Assembly (NCBI GenBank): GCA_009599575.1 | Contig: VWND01000008.1 | Span: forward strand, 1,302,001-1,366,000 | DNA from: Blumeriella jaapii | Taxonomy: Eukaryota; Ascomycota; Leotiomycetes; Helotiales; Drepanopezizaceae | Reading direction: 5' to 3' | DNA length: 64,000 nucleotides | Shown: in pieces, positions 24,846 to 35,127 of the stretch | Layout of the letters: the number at the start of each line of letters is the position of its first letter | How positions within the stretch are numbered: the first letter of the stretch is position 1 | Notes under the pieces: model-generated | What the model was told of the DNA's origin: nothing | Database searches by the model: none | The model's input: only the letters and a program-made list of their open reading frames with translations | Position numbers and translations under genes: made by a program

Positions 24846-25439
24846 CAGTGGGTGGACACATGAATGTGCGCGTCAGTAAATAGTCCCTACCCCAACAAAA
24901 TTCTTCTACCTTTACAACTTCATAACTCCACCATTAATTAATCGATTTTAAATACAAATAGCTTAAATTAAAGCTGAAAGTCGAAAGAATATTCGATTTT
25001 AACCAGTATTTAGTATACCACCAATTTTCAGCCTTAACAGCGTTTATCCTTTTTTGCATCCCCTTCGCTAGTTTATTTAATAACTGATCTTTCGGAAACT
25101 TTCACGCTTTTTCTATAGTTTTTATTGAAAATCGTTGTATTATATTATTGTTTTTCATAACTATTAGCTTTGATTCAAGCTCAATTATTTTTGTTTTAAA
25201 TAATTTTTATAAGTTTCCGATCGGGTTAAAATCCGGCGAATAAAGCTTTAATTTCATATTTATATCACGAAACCATAGCTTAATAATATGCGCTTTACAA
25301 TTTGAAGTATTGTTTTGCATTTAAATGCTATCGTCGTAAAAAAAGAAAGAAAAGTATTCGTTAAAAACTTCGAGGTATATGGCGGCTGTAAGAAGTCACT
25401 GTCCGGAACACACGCGCAACTTCATGTGTCCACGTACTG
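24846..25439 (-). mobile_element. Decayed Tc1/mariner DNA transposon relic with terminal inverted repeats
   Basis: A 594-bp AT-rich element is bounded by TA on both sides (24844-24845 and 25440-25441), the Tc1/mariner target duplication. Its ends start CAGT and share about 28 of 32 bp in inverted orientation, including GTGGACACATGAA and TGCGCGT. The minus strand still reads, with stops, the C-terminal part of a Tc1-type DDE transposase: MQNNTSNCKAHIIK, WFRDIN, YSPDFNPIGNL, then KFPKDQLLNKLAKGMQKRI and NWWYTKY. The N-terminal two thirds are missing and C-to-T type decay is heavy, consistent with internal deletion plus repeat-induced point mutation. It is not expected to be active. Confidence 0.85.
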
Positions 25440-25974
25440 TATGTACCTACCTACCTAGGTAGGTAGGTATGTACTGTATATATATGTGTCCACGATGGAT
25501 GGTGGGAAAGAGGACAGGAAATACATGTACTGTATATGTACCAATCCACACGCAACCAAAAAAAAAAAAAATGGAACGGAACTCCAGTGGGGAAGGTATG
25601 AGCTATTGGTTTTTGATCGTGTATGTCTTACTCTTCTTGAATGCTGATAAAGCCTGTAGTGGAAGCGAGTTGAAGTCGTGGGTATGAAAACGTCCCGTTG
25701 TTGAATGTGCGGCGAAATAGAAAAAGGAAAAGAAACCGGAAAAGAAAGGGCGTTGACCACTTTTCAGACGGAATACTGTATCTACAGTATCTACAGTACC
25801 TACCTACCTACCTTAACATTCCAGACATCGAACAAGGAGCCGGGTGGCTTGCATTCAAGCAGTAGGTGGATGGGCATGGGTACTGTACCGAGGTAGGTAG
25901 GTACCCAGCGATCGTGAAAGGTGATGGGGTATCTAGCTACCTGTACCTACCTACCTACCTACCTACCTACCTAG

Positions 25975-26262
25975 GTAGTCAGCAGTGTCGAGGTACCTAC
26001 CTAAAAGCTAGCGGAAGATGAAGAAATCTTGTGTAAGAAGAGGAGGGGATGTATGTATGCATGGACGTAAGCTGGATAGGTACACAACTGACACCTACCT
26101 ACCTACCTACCTACCTAGGTAGTCAGCAGTGTCGAGGTACCTACCTAAAAGGTAGCGGAAGATGAAGAAGTCGTGTGCAAGAAGAGGAGGGGATGTATGT
26201 ATGCATGGACCTAAGCTGGATAGGTACACAACTGACACCTACCTACCTACCTACCTCCTCAA
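25975..26262. repeat. 144-bp tandem duplication
   Basis: Copy 1 (25975-26118) and copy 2 (26119-26262) both begin GTAGTCAGCAGTGTCGAGG, run through GGAAGATGAAGAA and GGATGTATGTATGCATGG, and end in CCTA repeats. They differ at only a handful of positions, so the duplication is recent. The CCTA run at the junction suggests slippage or unequal exchange. Confidence 0.9.
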
Positions 26263-26570
26263 CACTCAACACACAGGTAGGTAGATATCTGCGGACCCTT
26301 CCTTACCTCAGTTGATAGCGTGACTTCTAAGAAGGTACCCAGGTAAGCACATGCTTCAGACTCTCTCTTTGCTAAGGGCTGACAAGACAAATGACACGAG
26401 CCATGTGGCTGATCAGTGAGTGCAGCAGCACTTTTCCCGAGGCGTGGCTACAAATAGGGAGGTGAGTGAGCAGAGGTAGGTACTGTAGGTGTTCGTGGCT
26501 GGGTTGGAGGGCGGATTCGAGTTTGCTCGTTAGGTAGGTAGGTAGGTAGGTAGGTAGGTACCAGTTGAGG

Positions 26571-27045
26571 CCGAACGGTAAGAGAGTCGTGAGGTGCAAC
26601 GCACTGGTGGTCATCATGCAAATCAGAAAGACTGGCTGGATTGACTTCTCGCTGCCTGTCGTAGTAGGTACTGCTCTCTTGCTGTCAGCGTAGCCTTCCA
26701 TGGATCATGGTCCTGAATTTGTGTTTGGGAATCACGGCACTCAGCGTGCACGAAAAGAGCAGAGGACTTGGTAATCCAGCCGTGGCTGAGGGTGAGGTAG
26801 ATGGGCACCTGGCCGGCCAGATAGCCCACCCATAGCGCCACTATCGTGTCAACAGCAACAGAAGGGAGAAATGCAGAAGAGGGGCTAAAGTACAACGACC
26901 GTTGAGTATCTAGACGCCAGTCGCCAGCTGCAAGTGCCAGAGTCCACCCACCATCGCTTTGAATGCCTCTCCGCACGTTGATCTCTCCCGAGACCTCCTC
27001 GCGCATCCTCGGTCCTGGTTGGAATGAGAAAATCCACCGACCCAC
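26571..27045. other. 3' flank of frataxin, no gene seen
   Basis: A minus-strand open frame runs from the frataxin stop codon to 26623, but it has no family motif and directly follows the frataxin stop codon, so it is probably 3' untranslated sequence. Confidence 0.45.
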
Positions 27046-27775
27046 CTAAGGCTGGGCAATCACAATGTCCAGTTCGCCCTCCAGCACCCCCGTCAGGCTG
27101 CTCCCGTCACGTAGATACACCCACTCGCCCCGGCCCGTACCCTCCTTCGCATCCTGGCCTTCGCTCAACATCACGTAGTCGTAGCGCTTCGGGCCCGTGA
27201 GCGGCGACGAGAGCCAGATCTGCTTGTTGGGCGGCTGCTTGTTGAGCACGTAGGTGCCGTTGGGCGGGAAGGCGAGGGTGAGGACGCCAGCCTGCATCCT
27301 CGTCAGTTCTCCATCACCCCCAATTCGCATCTCGGGGTGGGCATGTCCCGACTTCGGGAGGAGGACAGGACGGGAGGGGGTGACAAACGCTATACTCGAC
27401 ATCAACCTCCTCCCGCTCCTCCTGCAGCGCCTCCAGCTTCTCCATCAAGGTGTCGAGGTAGGCGTCCGCTAGCTCGTGGTACTCCTCGACGCTGATCTCC
27501 GCGGGCGCACTGGGACTCTCGTAGGCGGCCGTCTCTGCTTCCTTCGGGGCCGGCTCGGCGGACTCGGGGGAGAGGCCTTTGGTGAGCTGGCGCGTGGTGG
27601 AGAATGGGCGTCTGGTGGTGACTGGGAGGGAATGTGATGCGGTGATGGCGCGCAATCGCGCTGCGCTGCTGGCGCGATCGCTGGGGGGGGAGCGGAGGGA
27701 GCTTGCGAGGTTGCGTGTTGGACGGAGGAGCAGCTTGTTGAGCCTGAGAGCTGTTGTTGATGCAGGGCGAGACAT
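27046..27775 (-). CDS. Frataxin, mitochondrial
   Basis: Exons 27775-27389 and 27291-27046 (97-bp intron, GTTTGT donor) give 210 residues. The first 60 or so residues are rich in Arg, Ser and Leu with few acids, a mitochondrial targeting sequence. The frataxin fold follows. Helix 1 is the acidic stretch [15 protein letters not shown]...[10 protein letters not shown], the iron-binding acidic ridge. The sheet holds [20 protein letters not shown], then [18 protein letters not shown], close to yeast Yfh1 (KQIWLASPLSGP). Frataxin activates the cysteine desulfurase complex in mitochondrial Fe-S cluster assembly. It is head-to-head with the AP-3 sigma gene, 397 bp apart. Confidence 0.95.
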
Positions 27776-28172
27776 TGTTGTTTGTGTTGCGTGGTGTAGT
27801 GTTTATTGACTTGTGGTGAAATAGATTTTCCGGAATGGAACGGAATTGAGACGGACTGGGTCGAAGGGAGTGTGAGATGTATGAGTTGAGCGTCGATGTA
27901 CGAGGGAGAAAAAGGGTGAGGGGGTTGATGATGGAGAAAAGAAGAAAAGAAGACGGCCCTGCACGAGCGAGCTTCACGCTACCGACGCCCAAGCTTGGAG
28001 CTAGCCCGATAGCCGATAGCCCGACACAGAGCCTCAACTTCTCGGTCTCGACTGATCTTCCTCACCTCACGCTCTTCACGAACCCCCCCTCTCTACATTC
28101 CTCGAACCACCTATCCTATTCTCTCCTCTCCTCTCCTCTCCCCTCCTCTTTCCCCTCCACCCCTTCAGCACC
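27776..28172. promoter_or_regulatory. Bidirectional promoter between frataxin and AP-3 sigma
   Basis: Two start codons face away from each other across 397 bp. The region has a CTCCTCTCCTC pyrimidine tract just before the AP-3 sigma ATG. The shared-promoter role is inferred from geometry. Confidence 0.5.
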
Positions 28173-28842
28173 ATGATCAACGCAGTACTGGTCTTCAACA
28201 ACGCCGGCCAACCGCGTCTCACCAAATTCTACACTCAACTCGTACGTACATGCCCCTCGTCCCCCCCCCCCCCCCTCCTCCTCCCCCCCCTCACCATCCC
28301 ATCCACCGCAGCCATTCCTCTGCTCAACCGGCCACGGCCACCAGGAAACCGCCGTCCAGCAACGCCTCATCTCCGAAATCTTCACGCTCGTCTCGCACCG
28401 GCCGGCAGGCTCTTGCAACTTCCTGCCCCTCCCGCCGCTGCTCGCCTCGTCCGGCACCTCGCACACGCCCTCGCACGCCGCGACGCCGCACAACGACGTG
28501 CCCTCTCTCGTCACCTACCGCCACTACGCCACCCTCTACTTCATCATCATCTCGACCGCGACCGAGAGCCCGCTGGCGCTGATCGACTTGATCCAGGTCT
28601 ACGTCGAGGCCCTGGATCGCCTGTTCGAGAATGTGTGCGAGCTGGATCTGATCTTCAACTTTGAGACGCTGCACGCCGCGCTGGGGGAGATGGTCGTGGG
28701 CGGCGTGGTCGTGGAGACGCAGCTCGAGCGGGTCGTCGAGGGGGTCAAGCTGCAGGGACGAGTGGCGAAGCGACCGGTGAATGAGGGACGAGGGGCGGGC
28801 ATGGGACTGGGCAGTGGAGGTTTTGGGTGGGCGGGGAGGTGA
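28173..28842 (+). CDS. AP-3 adaptor complex sigma subunit
   Basis: Exons 28173-28241 and 28345-28842 (103-bp intron, GTACGT donor) give 188 residues. The N-terminus MINAVLVFNNAGQPRLTKFY, then TLVSHRP, YRHYATLYFI, ESPLALIDLIQVYVEALDR and FENVCELDLIF are the standard sigma-adaptin (longin-like) core. The closing segment LHAALGEMVVGGVVVETQ is typical of sigma subunits and the longer tail fits AP-3. AP-3 sorts cargo from Golgi or endosomes to the vacuole. A Ser/Pro/His insertion at about residues 52-70 is typical of filamentous-fungal AP-3 sigma. The stop overlaps a GTGAGT, so an alternative 3' exon from about 28898 cannot be excluded. Confidence 0.92.
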
Positions 28843-29491
28843 GTTGCGCTCAGGGGGTCGAGACGCAAATCTGGCGCCTGTGGATGGGTGAACAGGGCCC
28901 GTAGGAGGTGGTGCGTGAGCTGGCCGCCGAGAGCGCTACCGCGACGTGGGAGAAGAATGGGGACGTGGAAAATCACCGAGGAGCAGAGAAGCTCGCCTGA
29001 CAGCCGGGGTCGTGAGGAAAGGCACCCAAAGGAAGCAGGGAGAGGATTTGGCTCGGGTTGACAGCTCTTGGGGCCATGCCTACCGGTAAATGAGGGAGGA
29101 CGATGCACATTTCGACATCAGTGGCTATCGATGTTCTGGCCAGAGAAACCACCTCCGGCGGCTCTTCAAAACACATGTCCAAGTGAAGTATTTGGAGTGA
29201 AGAATTGCTGATCAATCAGCTTTTCGTTTCAACTTGGGGGAACTTGTACCCTATCCTTTTTCAGGCGTGTGATACAACAACAACAACAATTGTCGAAGCG
29301 ATTCCCTCAATTTCTCCTTCCGGTGGAGCCCAATTGCGACTGTCTGTGCAACTTCCCTTCAGCCAACACGTCCCAATGCTCCCCTGCAACGCCGATGCTC
29401 GTAGTCGCGGATTCCTGCTGCCCTGTTCTCACACCACTTGTTGTGTTCAGATACCCGTGATCGATTCGATGTTAGCTTCAACCAGTACCCA
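28843..29491. other. Intergenic DNA between convergent genes
   Basis: No gene seen. A short CAACAACAACAA run lies near 29276. Confidence 0.5.
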
Positions 29492-29528
29492 TCACGCCCG
29501 TGGAGCAGTCGCCGGTGCATCAGCTTCG

Positions 29529-29559
<31 letters not shown>

Positions 29560-30039
29560 ATGTCCGCCTCACTTGATCCTTCGTCCACATGGAGCCCGTC
29601 AGGCCAAAGAACCACGTCCGAATCTACACAGCATCAGCGCGCATCCCGTCTGTCCCCTGGCCTCTCCTCGCGCGACATACCCCTTCGAACGGCTTATGTT
29701 CCGAGTTGCCATACGGGTTCCAATCCAAGAACAAGATCCCATACACCGAGATGCCTACTTCTCGTCAGCGCCCATCCCTCGTAGTATAGGTATGCCGCTC
29801 GTGCGATGCGACGCACACAGTATCGAGCTCAACTGCATGACCTTCACGAACTTCGTCCACCGCGGCCTCGCCCACTTCAGCTTCGTCCGCCTCTTGTACT
29901 TCCTCTCCAGCCGGAACTGATGCTTCCTATCGATCTTGGAGAAATCCGGCGGCCACAATCGCGTCGCTCGGTAGGGATTCGTGTAGATGTTGATTGGGGT
30001 CTTGGACTCGGCCGCCCGCCGTACCGCGGTGCGGAACAT
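29492..30039 (-). CDS. Small conserved fungal membrane protein, probably mitochondrial
   Basis: Three short exons (30039-29817, 29754-29681, 29623-29492), with introns of 62 bp (donor GTGCGT) and 57 bp (donor GTATGT), join in frame to 142 residues. The start at 30039 gives MFRTAVRRAAES, an amphipathic Arg-rich N-terminus like a mitochondrial presequence. A very basic block follows (NPYRATRLWPPDFSK, HQFRLERKYKRRTKLKW). Exon 2 supplies a hydrophobic segment (ILCISVYGILFLDWNPYG), probably one transmembrane helix. Exon 3 begins IRTWFFG and ends in a Thr-Pro repeat encoded by a GTGTCG microsatellite. The basic block followed by a single helix looks like a conserved ascomycete family, but I cannot name it. 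It is head-to-head with leucyl-tRNA synthetase. Confidence 0.75.
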
Positions 30040-30331
30040 CCTTGGTTGTGTGAACGCCCGGTCGGAGGCCGTTGTTGATGTTCCTGGATTGATGTTGATG
30101 TCGACGTGGATGTGGATGTGGATGTGGATGTTGTTGATGTTGATGTTGATCAAGCTCAAGCGTTCAAGCTCTGGCCGCCTCACAAGCGAGGCATCCCAGC
30201 AGGAACCCCACCAACTCCACTTCATTCTTCCTTTGATCGTGAGACGGAAAAAAGAGTCGACGACTCAACCACAACACCAGCCTTGACATTGTTTCTCGCG
30301 CGCCCGCGAACGTGTCCAGACAGTTGCAATC
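30040..30331. promoter_or_regulatory. Bidirectional promoter with GTGGAT/GTTGAT microsatellite
   Basis: The 292-bp gap between two outward-facing start codons contains a hexanucleotide repeat of GTGGAT and GTTGAT units (about 30078-30150). Shared promoter function is inferred. The open frame through it (Asn-Ile/His-Ile repeats) is an artefact. Confidence 0.5.
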
Positions 30332-33300
30332 ATGGCGTCTGCGACGGTCGAGTCTACCGCGAAGGCCTTGGAGACGGCCACAATCTCCAAGACGAAAGAA
30401 TTGAAAGGCGTGAGTACCCCGCCATTGGATCCAGATCGCAAGTGTTCCGGTGTACAAAGCATAGCTAATTCCGAATCCACGCTCTCACAGACGGAGAAAC
30501 GAGATACCCTCATTGCCATCGAGAAGAAGTACCAGAAAAAATGGGAAGAAGATGGCATCTTCCAGCCCGACGCTCCCACGACCACCGAGATCCCCCTCCA
30601 CTCGATATCTGCCGCTGAAGTGCGCGCTCAGCACCCCAAGTTCTTCGGCACCATGGCCTATCCCTACATGAACGGCACCCTGCACGCCGGCCACAGCTTC
30701 ACAGTCAGCAAGATCGAGTTCACCGCTGGATTTGCACGTATGCAAGGAAAGCGGGCTCTCTTCCCCTTGGGCTTCCACTGCACGGGCATGCCGATCAAGG
30801 CGTGTGCCGACAAGCTCATAAATGAGGTCAAGCTGTTCGGCAAGAATTTCGAGGGATACAGCGAGGAGGACGCAACGGAGGACCAGGCGGCTGCTTCGCA
30901 AACAGCGGCGCCGAGTACGCACCACGAGGATGTCACGAAGTTCACCGCGAAGAAGGGAAAGGCTGCGTCCAAGGTCGTCAAGATGAAGTATCAGTTCCAG
31001 ATCATGCGCGCGCTGGGCATCCCGATGGAGGAGATCCATCTGTTCGCTGATCCGAATCACTGGCTGGATTTCTTCCCGCCGCTGTGCCGACGCGACCTTA
31101 CCAACTTTGGCGCCCGAATCGACTGGAGACGCTCGTTTGTCACGACAGACGCGAATCCTTACTATGATGCTTTTATCCGCTGGCAGATGAATCGCCTCAA
31201 GGAACTGGAGAAGATCAAGTTTGGGAAGAGATATACGATCTACTCGCCGAAAGACGGACAGCCGTGTATGGATCACGATCGGAGCGAGGGAGAGGGCGTA
31301 GGACCGCAGGAGTACACCGCGCTGAAGTTGAAGGTCAAGGAGTGGGCTCCCGATGCTGAGGCGGCGCTGAAAGGCAAGCTGCCCGAGGCGGCGAATGTCT
31401 TTTTCGTTCCTGCGACTCTTAGGCCCGAGACGATGTATGGCCAGACTTGCTGTTTTGTCGGACCTAAGATCACTTATGGTGTGTTCAAGGTTTCCGAGAA
31501 GGATTTCTTCGTTGTCACGGATCGTGCCGCGCGGAACATGGCCTACCAAGGGGTGTTCGCCCAGAACGGCGTTGTAGAGAAGGTCGCGGATGTTGTTGGT
31601 TCGGCATTCGTGGGAACCTTGGTCGATGCGCCACTCTCGATCCACAAGGAGGTCCGCATTCTACCTATGGAGTCTGTTCTCCCTACGAAGGGCACTGGAG
31701 TCGTTACTTGTGTGCCATCTGACAGTCCGGATGATTACGCGACGGTTATGGATCTCTCCAAGAAGGCCGATTACTACAAGATCAAGAAGGAGTGGGTCGA
31801 TCTGGAGATTCTCCCTCTGATTCAGACACCGTCCTACGGCAACCTTACGGCCAAGTTCTTGGTTGAGAAGTTGAAGATTTCGTCGCCGAAGGATACCAAG
31901 CAGCTTGAAGAGGCCAAGGAACTTGCGTACAAGGAGGGCTTCTACCAAGGAGTGATGTGCTATGGAGAATTTTCTGGAGATAAGGTCGAAGTCGCCAAGC
32001 CAAAGGTCAGACAACGATTATTGGATGGGGGCGATGGTTTTGCCTACTCGGAGCCAGAGAAGAAGGTTGTCAGTCGATCTGGAGACGATTGCTGCGTCGC
32101 ACTCATGGACCAATGGTACCTTGACTACGGAGAGGATTCGTGGAGAAAGGTTGCCCTGCAATATGTGGACAACAAGGACGGCAAGGGCCTGAACACGTAT
32201 GTCCAGGAGACCAAGAATGGATTCGAAGGTGTTCTCAACTGGCTCAATCAATGGGCTTGCGCAAGAACCTACGGCCTGGGTTCAAAACTTCCTTGGGATC
32301 CTCAATTCTTGGTTGAAAGTTTGAGCGACAGTACCATCTACATGGCCTACTACACCATCGCTCACTACCTCCACGAAGACATCTTCGGAAAGAACCCCGG
32401 CTTGGGTGGCATCAAGGCAGAGCAGATGACTGACGAAGTGTTCGACTATGTCTTTGCTCGTCGGGAGATTAGCGATTCAACGCTCAAGGAATGCAAGGTT
32501 TCCAAGGAGGTTCTTGACTCGATGCGCAGAGAGTTCGAGTACTGGTACCCCTTAGACCTCCGAGTGTCAGGAAAGGATCTCATTCCCAACCATCTTACCT
32601 TCTTCCTCTATATCCACATTGCTCTGTTCCCTCCCGAATACTGGCCGCAGAGCATTCGTGCCAACGGTCACCTACTTCTCAACGGCGAGAAGATGAGCAA
32701 GTCTACTGGGAACTTCATGACCTTGGAGGAATTAGTTGGCAAGTATGGTGCCGATGCCAGTAGAATTGCCTTGGCGGACGCTGGAGATGGAGTCGCCGAC
32801 GCCAACTTCGAAGAAGATGTTGCAGACACCACTGTTCTTCGCCTGTTCAACCTGCGCGAATGGTGCGAAGAGCAAGTCAAAGACCAAGACAAGCTCCGCA
32901 CTGGCCCCAAAAACGACTTCCTGGACGCTCTCTTCGAGAACGAGATGAATGGGCTTGTGCACGAGGCCAGGAAGCACTACGAAGACACCAATTTCAAGCT
33001 CGCTCTGAAGTCCGCCTTTTACGACTTTACCGCCGCTCGTGACTTCTACCGCGAGGCCAGCGTCGCTGCCGGCATCAAGATGCACAAGGACCTCGTATTC
33101 CAGTACATCGAGTTGCAGGCTTCTCACCGTCGTCGCGCCTCATTGGGCCGAGTACATCTGGCTGGAGCTGTTGAACAAGCCAAGCACCATTCAAAACGCC
33201 CTCTACCCTGAGGTTCCGGCGCCTGTCGCTTCTCTCACTGCGGCGCGCGAGTACGTCCGCGCCACGAGCTCGAACATCACGTCCGCGGAAGCGGCGCAGC

Positions 33301-33794
33301 AGAAGAAGAAGGCCAAGGGCAAGGATATCGGTTACGATCTCAAGAAGCCCAAGAAGCTCACCATCTTCGCCGCGGCCAAGTTCCCGGCCTGGCAGGAGAA
33401 GTACATCGACCTCGTGCGCGAGGCGTGGCGCGCGGACACCAAGTCTGTCAACGACAAGGAGCTCAACGGCAAGATCGCCAAGATGGGCGAGATGAAGAAG
33501 GCCATGCCGTTCGTGCAGGGCCTCAAGAAGCGGCTCGTGGCGGGCGAGAAGCCGGAGCTGGTCTTTGATCGCAAGCTGGCGTTTGACGAGGTGGGCACCT
33601 TGGTGAACATGACGCCGGGCCTGAAGAAGGCGGCGGGACTGACGGTCGTGGAGATTGTGAGGGTTGCGGAGGGCGGCAAGAACGGTACGGTTGTTGGGGA
33701 CGGGGAGGGTCGGGTCGTGGAGGGGCTGCCGGGACATGCGGAGGCGGCTGTGCCGGGCGTGCCGACGTTTAACTTTGAAAATGTTGAGGTTTAG
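30332..33794 (+). CDS. Cytosolic leucyl-tRNA synthetase, with one apparent frameshift
   Basis: Exon 1 is 30332-30409 and the main exon is 30491-33794. The 81-bp intron is in frame without a stop. The product is about 1,127 residues, normal for the eukaryotic cytosolic enzyme (yeast Cdc60 type). The HIGH-like motif is in MNGTLHAGHSF (about residues 86-96), the CP1 editing domain has TLRPETMYGQT and GTGVVTCVPSDSPDDYAT, and KMSKS is at about 759-763. At about 33119 the frame must change by one base: upstream reads ...FQYIELQ and downstream ...LLTVVAPHWAEYIWLELLNKPSTIQ, both conserved family sequence. One extra G or two missing bases would explain it, and no intron fits. The enzyme is essential, so a sequence error is likelier than loss. 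It charges tRNA-Leu in the cytosol. Confidence 0.93.
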
Positions 33795-35127
33795 GGTCTG
33801 GGCTCGATGCTAGGAGATAGATAGTACTGGGTTGAGGGCATTTGCATTCTGTGTAGAGGAGAGCAGAGCTGCTGCTCTGAAGTCGTGAGGGTCATGAGAG
33901 ATGAGATGTTTGCACGCACGTCCTGTCATATATGCTCGCTCACGCAATGCCAAACGTTCTGATGGACCTTTTCTTGGCTTGGCTTGCTTTGCGGGCTTGA
34001 TAGAGCCTATTGTTGCTTCACCTGCTTTCCATCCCCTTTTTTTCTTTTTCTTTTTCTTTTTCTCTTTTTTTTTTCTTTTTTCTCTTTTTCTTTTACTCTT
34101 TCTCTTCTCTTCCCTCCTTCCTCTCTCTCTCTCCTCCTCTCTCTCCTCCTCTCTCCTCCCTCCTCTCTCTCTCTCTCTCCTCTCCTCCTCTCTCCTCCTC
34201 CTCTCTCTCCTCCTCCTCTCTCTCCTCTCTCTCCCTCCTCTCTCTCCTCCTCTCTCTCCTCTCTCTCTCCTCCTCTCTCTCCTCCTCCTCTCTCTCCTCT
34301 CTCTCCTCTCTCTCTCTCTCTCTCCTCTTCTCTCTCCTCCTCTCTCTCCTCTGCTCTCTCCTCTCCTCTCCTCCTCTCTCTCCTCCTCTCTATCCTCCTC
34401 TCTCTTCTCCTTTCTCTTCTTTTCTCTTTTCTTCTTCTTTTCTTTTATCATCATCCTCCTCTTTCTTCTCCTTTTTCTCTTCCCCTCCTTTCTTCCCCTC
34501 GGGAAGTGTCTTTTCCAGGGGGAGAAAAAGAAAGGAGAATAAGTCAGTCTCGATGCGCGGTTGTGTAATGGAGGGAGGGAGGGAGGGAGGGAGAGGGGGT
34601 TTTTCATTGGGGGGAGGGAATCGGTCGGTTGGGTGTATGCGGTTGGTTGGTTGTGCATTTGTTGAGCGAGAATTGAGTGATTTGTTTTTGTGGATCGACC
34701 GATCCCGTTCTGCGGAACTGCAGATTGTGGAAAGAGGAATGAGAGACGGGGTCCTGTATGGAAAAGAGATGGAGATGAGAAGGGGAAAAAGGAGAAAGGT
34801 TTGCCTATCTAAGCTAGATGTTAATTGTATTCGTGCAATTACTATCTGTCTATCCACTTCGCCATTCCCTATGCTTTTATCACGTATTACCATGTATCTA
34901 CCTACTTCGCATTACCCCTCGGCGTCTGAAAGTGCTGCCAAACTCCTGCTGGGCCAAAGTCTAGTTCCAAACCTGATGTATCCCGAGAGACACAAGAGTC
35001 CTGGTAAGATCTGCTGCCCGTCTCGTCCGAATACGTTTTCCTCCTCGTGTTTCGCACTCGGACTGTTTCCCTTGCGCTGCATTCCTTCCTTCCATCATGC
35101 GCATCCCTCGTTCGTCCCTCGTCAAAT
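33795..35127. other. Intergenic DNA dominated by a CT microsatellite
   Basis: No gene seen. Open frames of up to 395 codons here run through the CT tract and are artefacts. Confidence 0.6.
34030..34495. repeat. TCTCTCCTCC microsatellite
   Basis: About 465 bp of nearly pure pyrimidine on the + strand (CTCTCTCCTCCT units flanked by CTTTTT units) starts about 235 bp after the leucyl-tRNA synthetase stop codon. Confidence 0.9.

Larger units (their letters stand above)
24780..26570. repeat. Cluster of CCTA/TAGG palindromic microsatellites
   Basis: Runs of (CCTA)n directly followed by (TAGG)n, or the single arms, occur near 24784-24838, 25442-25472, 25797-25813, 25890-25905, 25940-25978, 26092-26120, 26238-26285 and 26530-26562. 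They flank the transposon relic. The palindromic joints could extrude as cruciforms. Confidence 0.85.

Noticed and set aside
26623..27045. 140-codon minus-strand frame after frataxin
   Set aside because: Starts directly at the frataxin stop, lacks motifs and overlaps CCTA repeats. Probably 3' untranslated sequence.
30485..31645. 386-codon minus-strand open frame
   Set aside because: It is the antisense shadow of leucyl-tRNA synthetase. The sense strand carries full family motifs.
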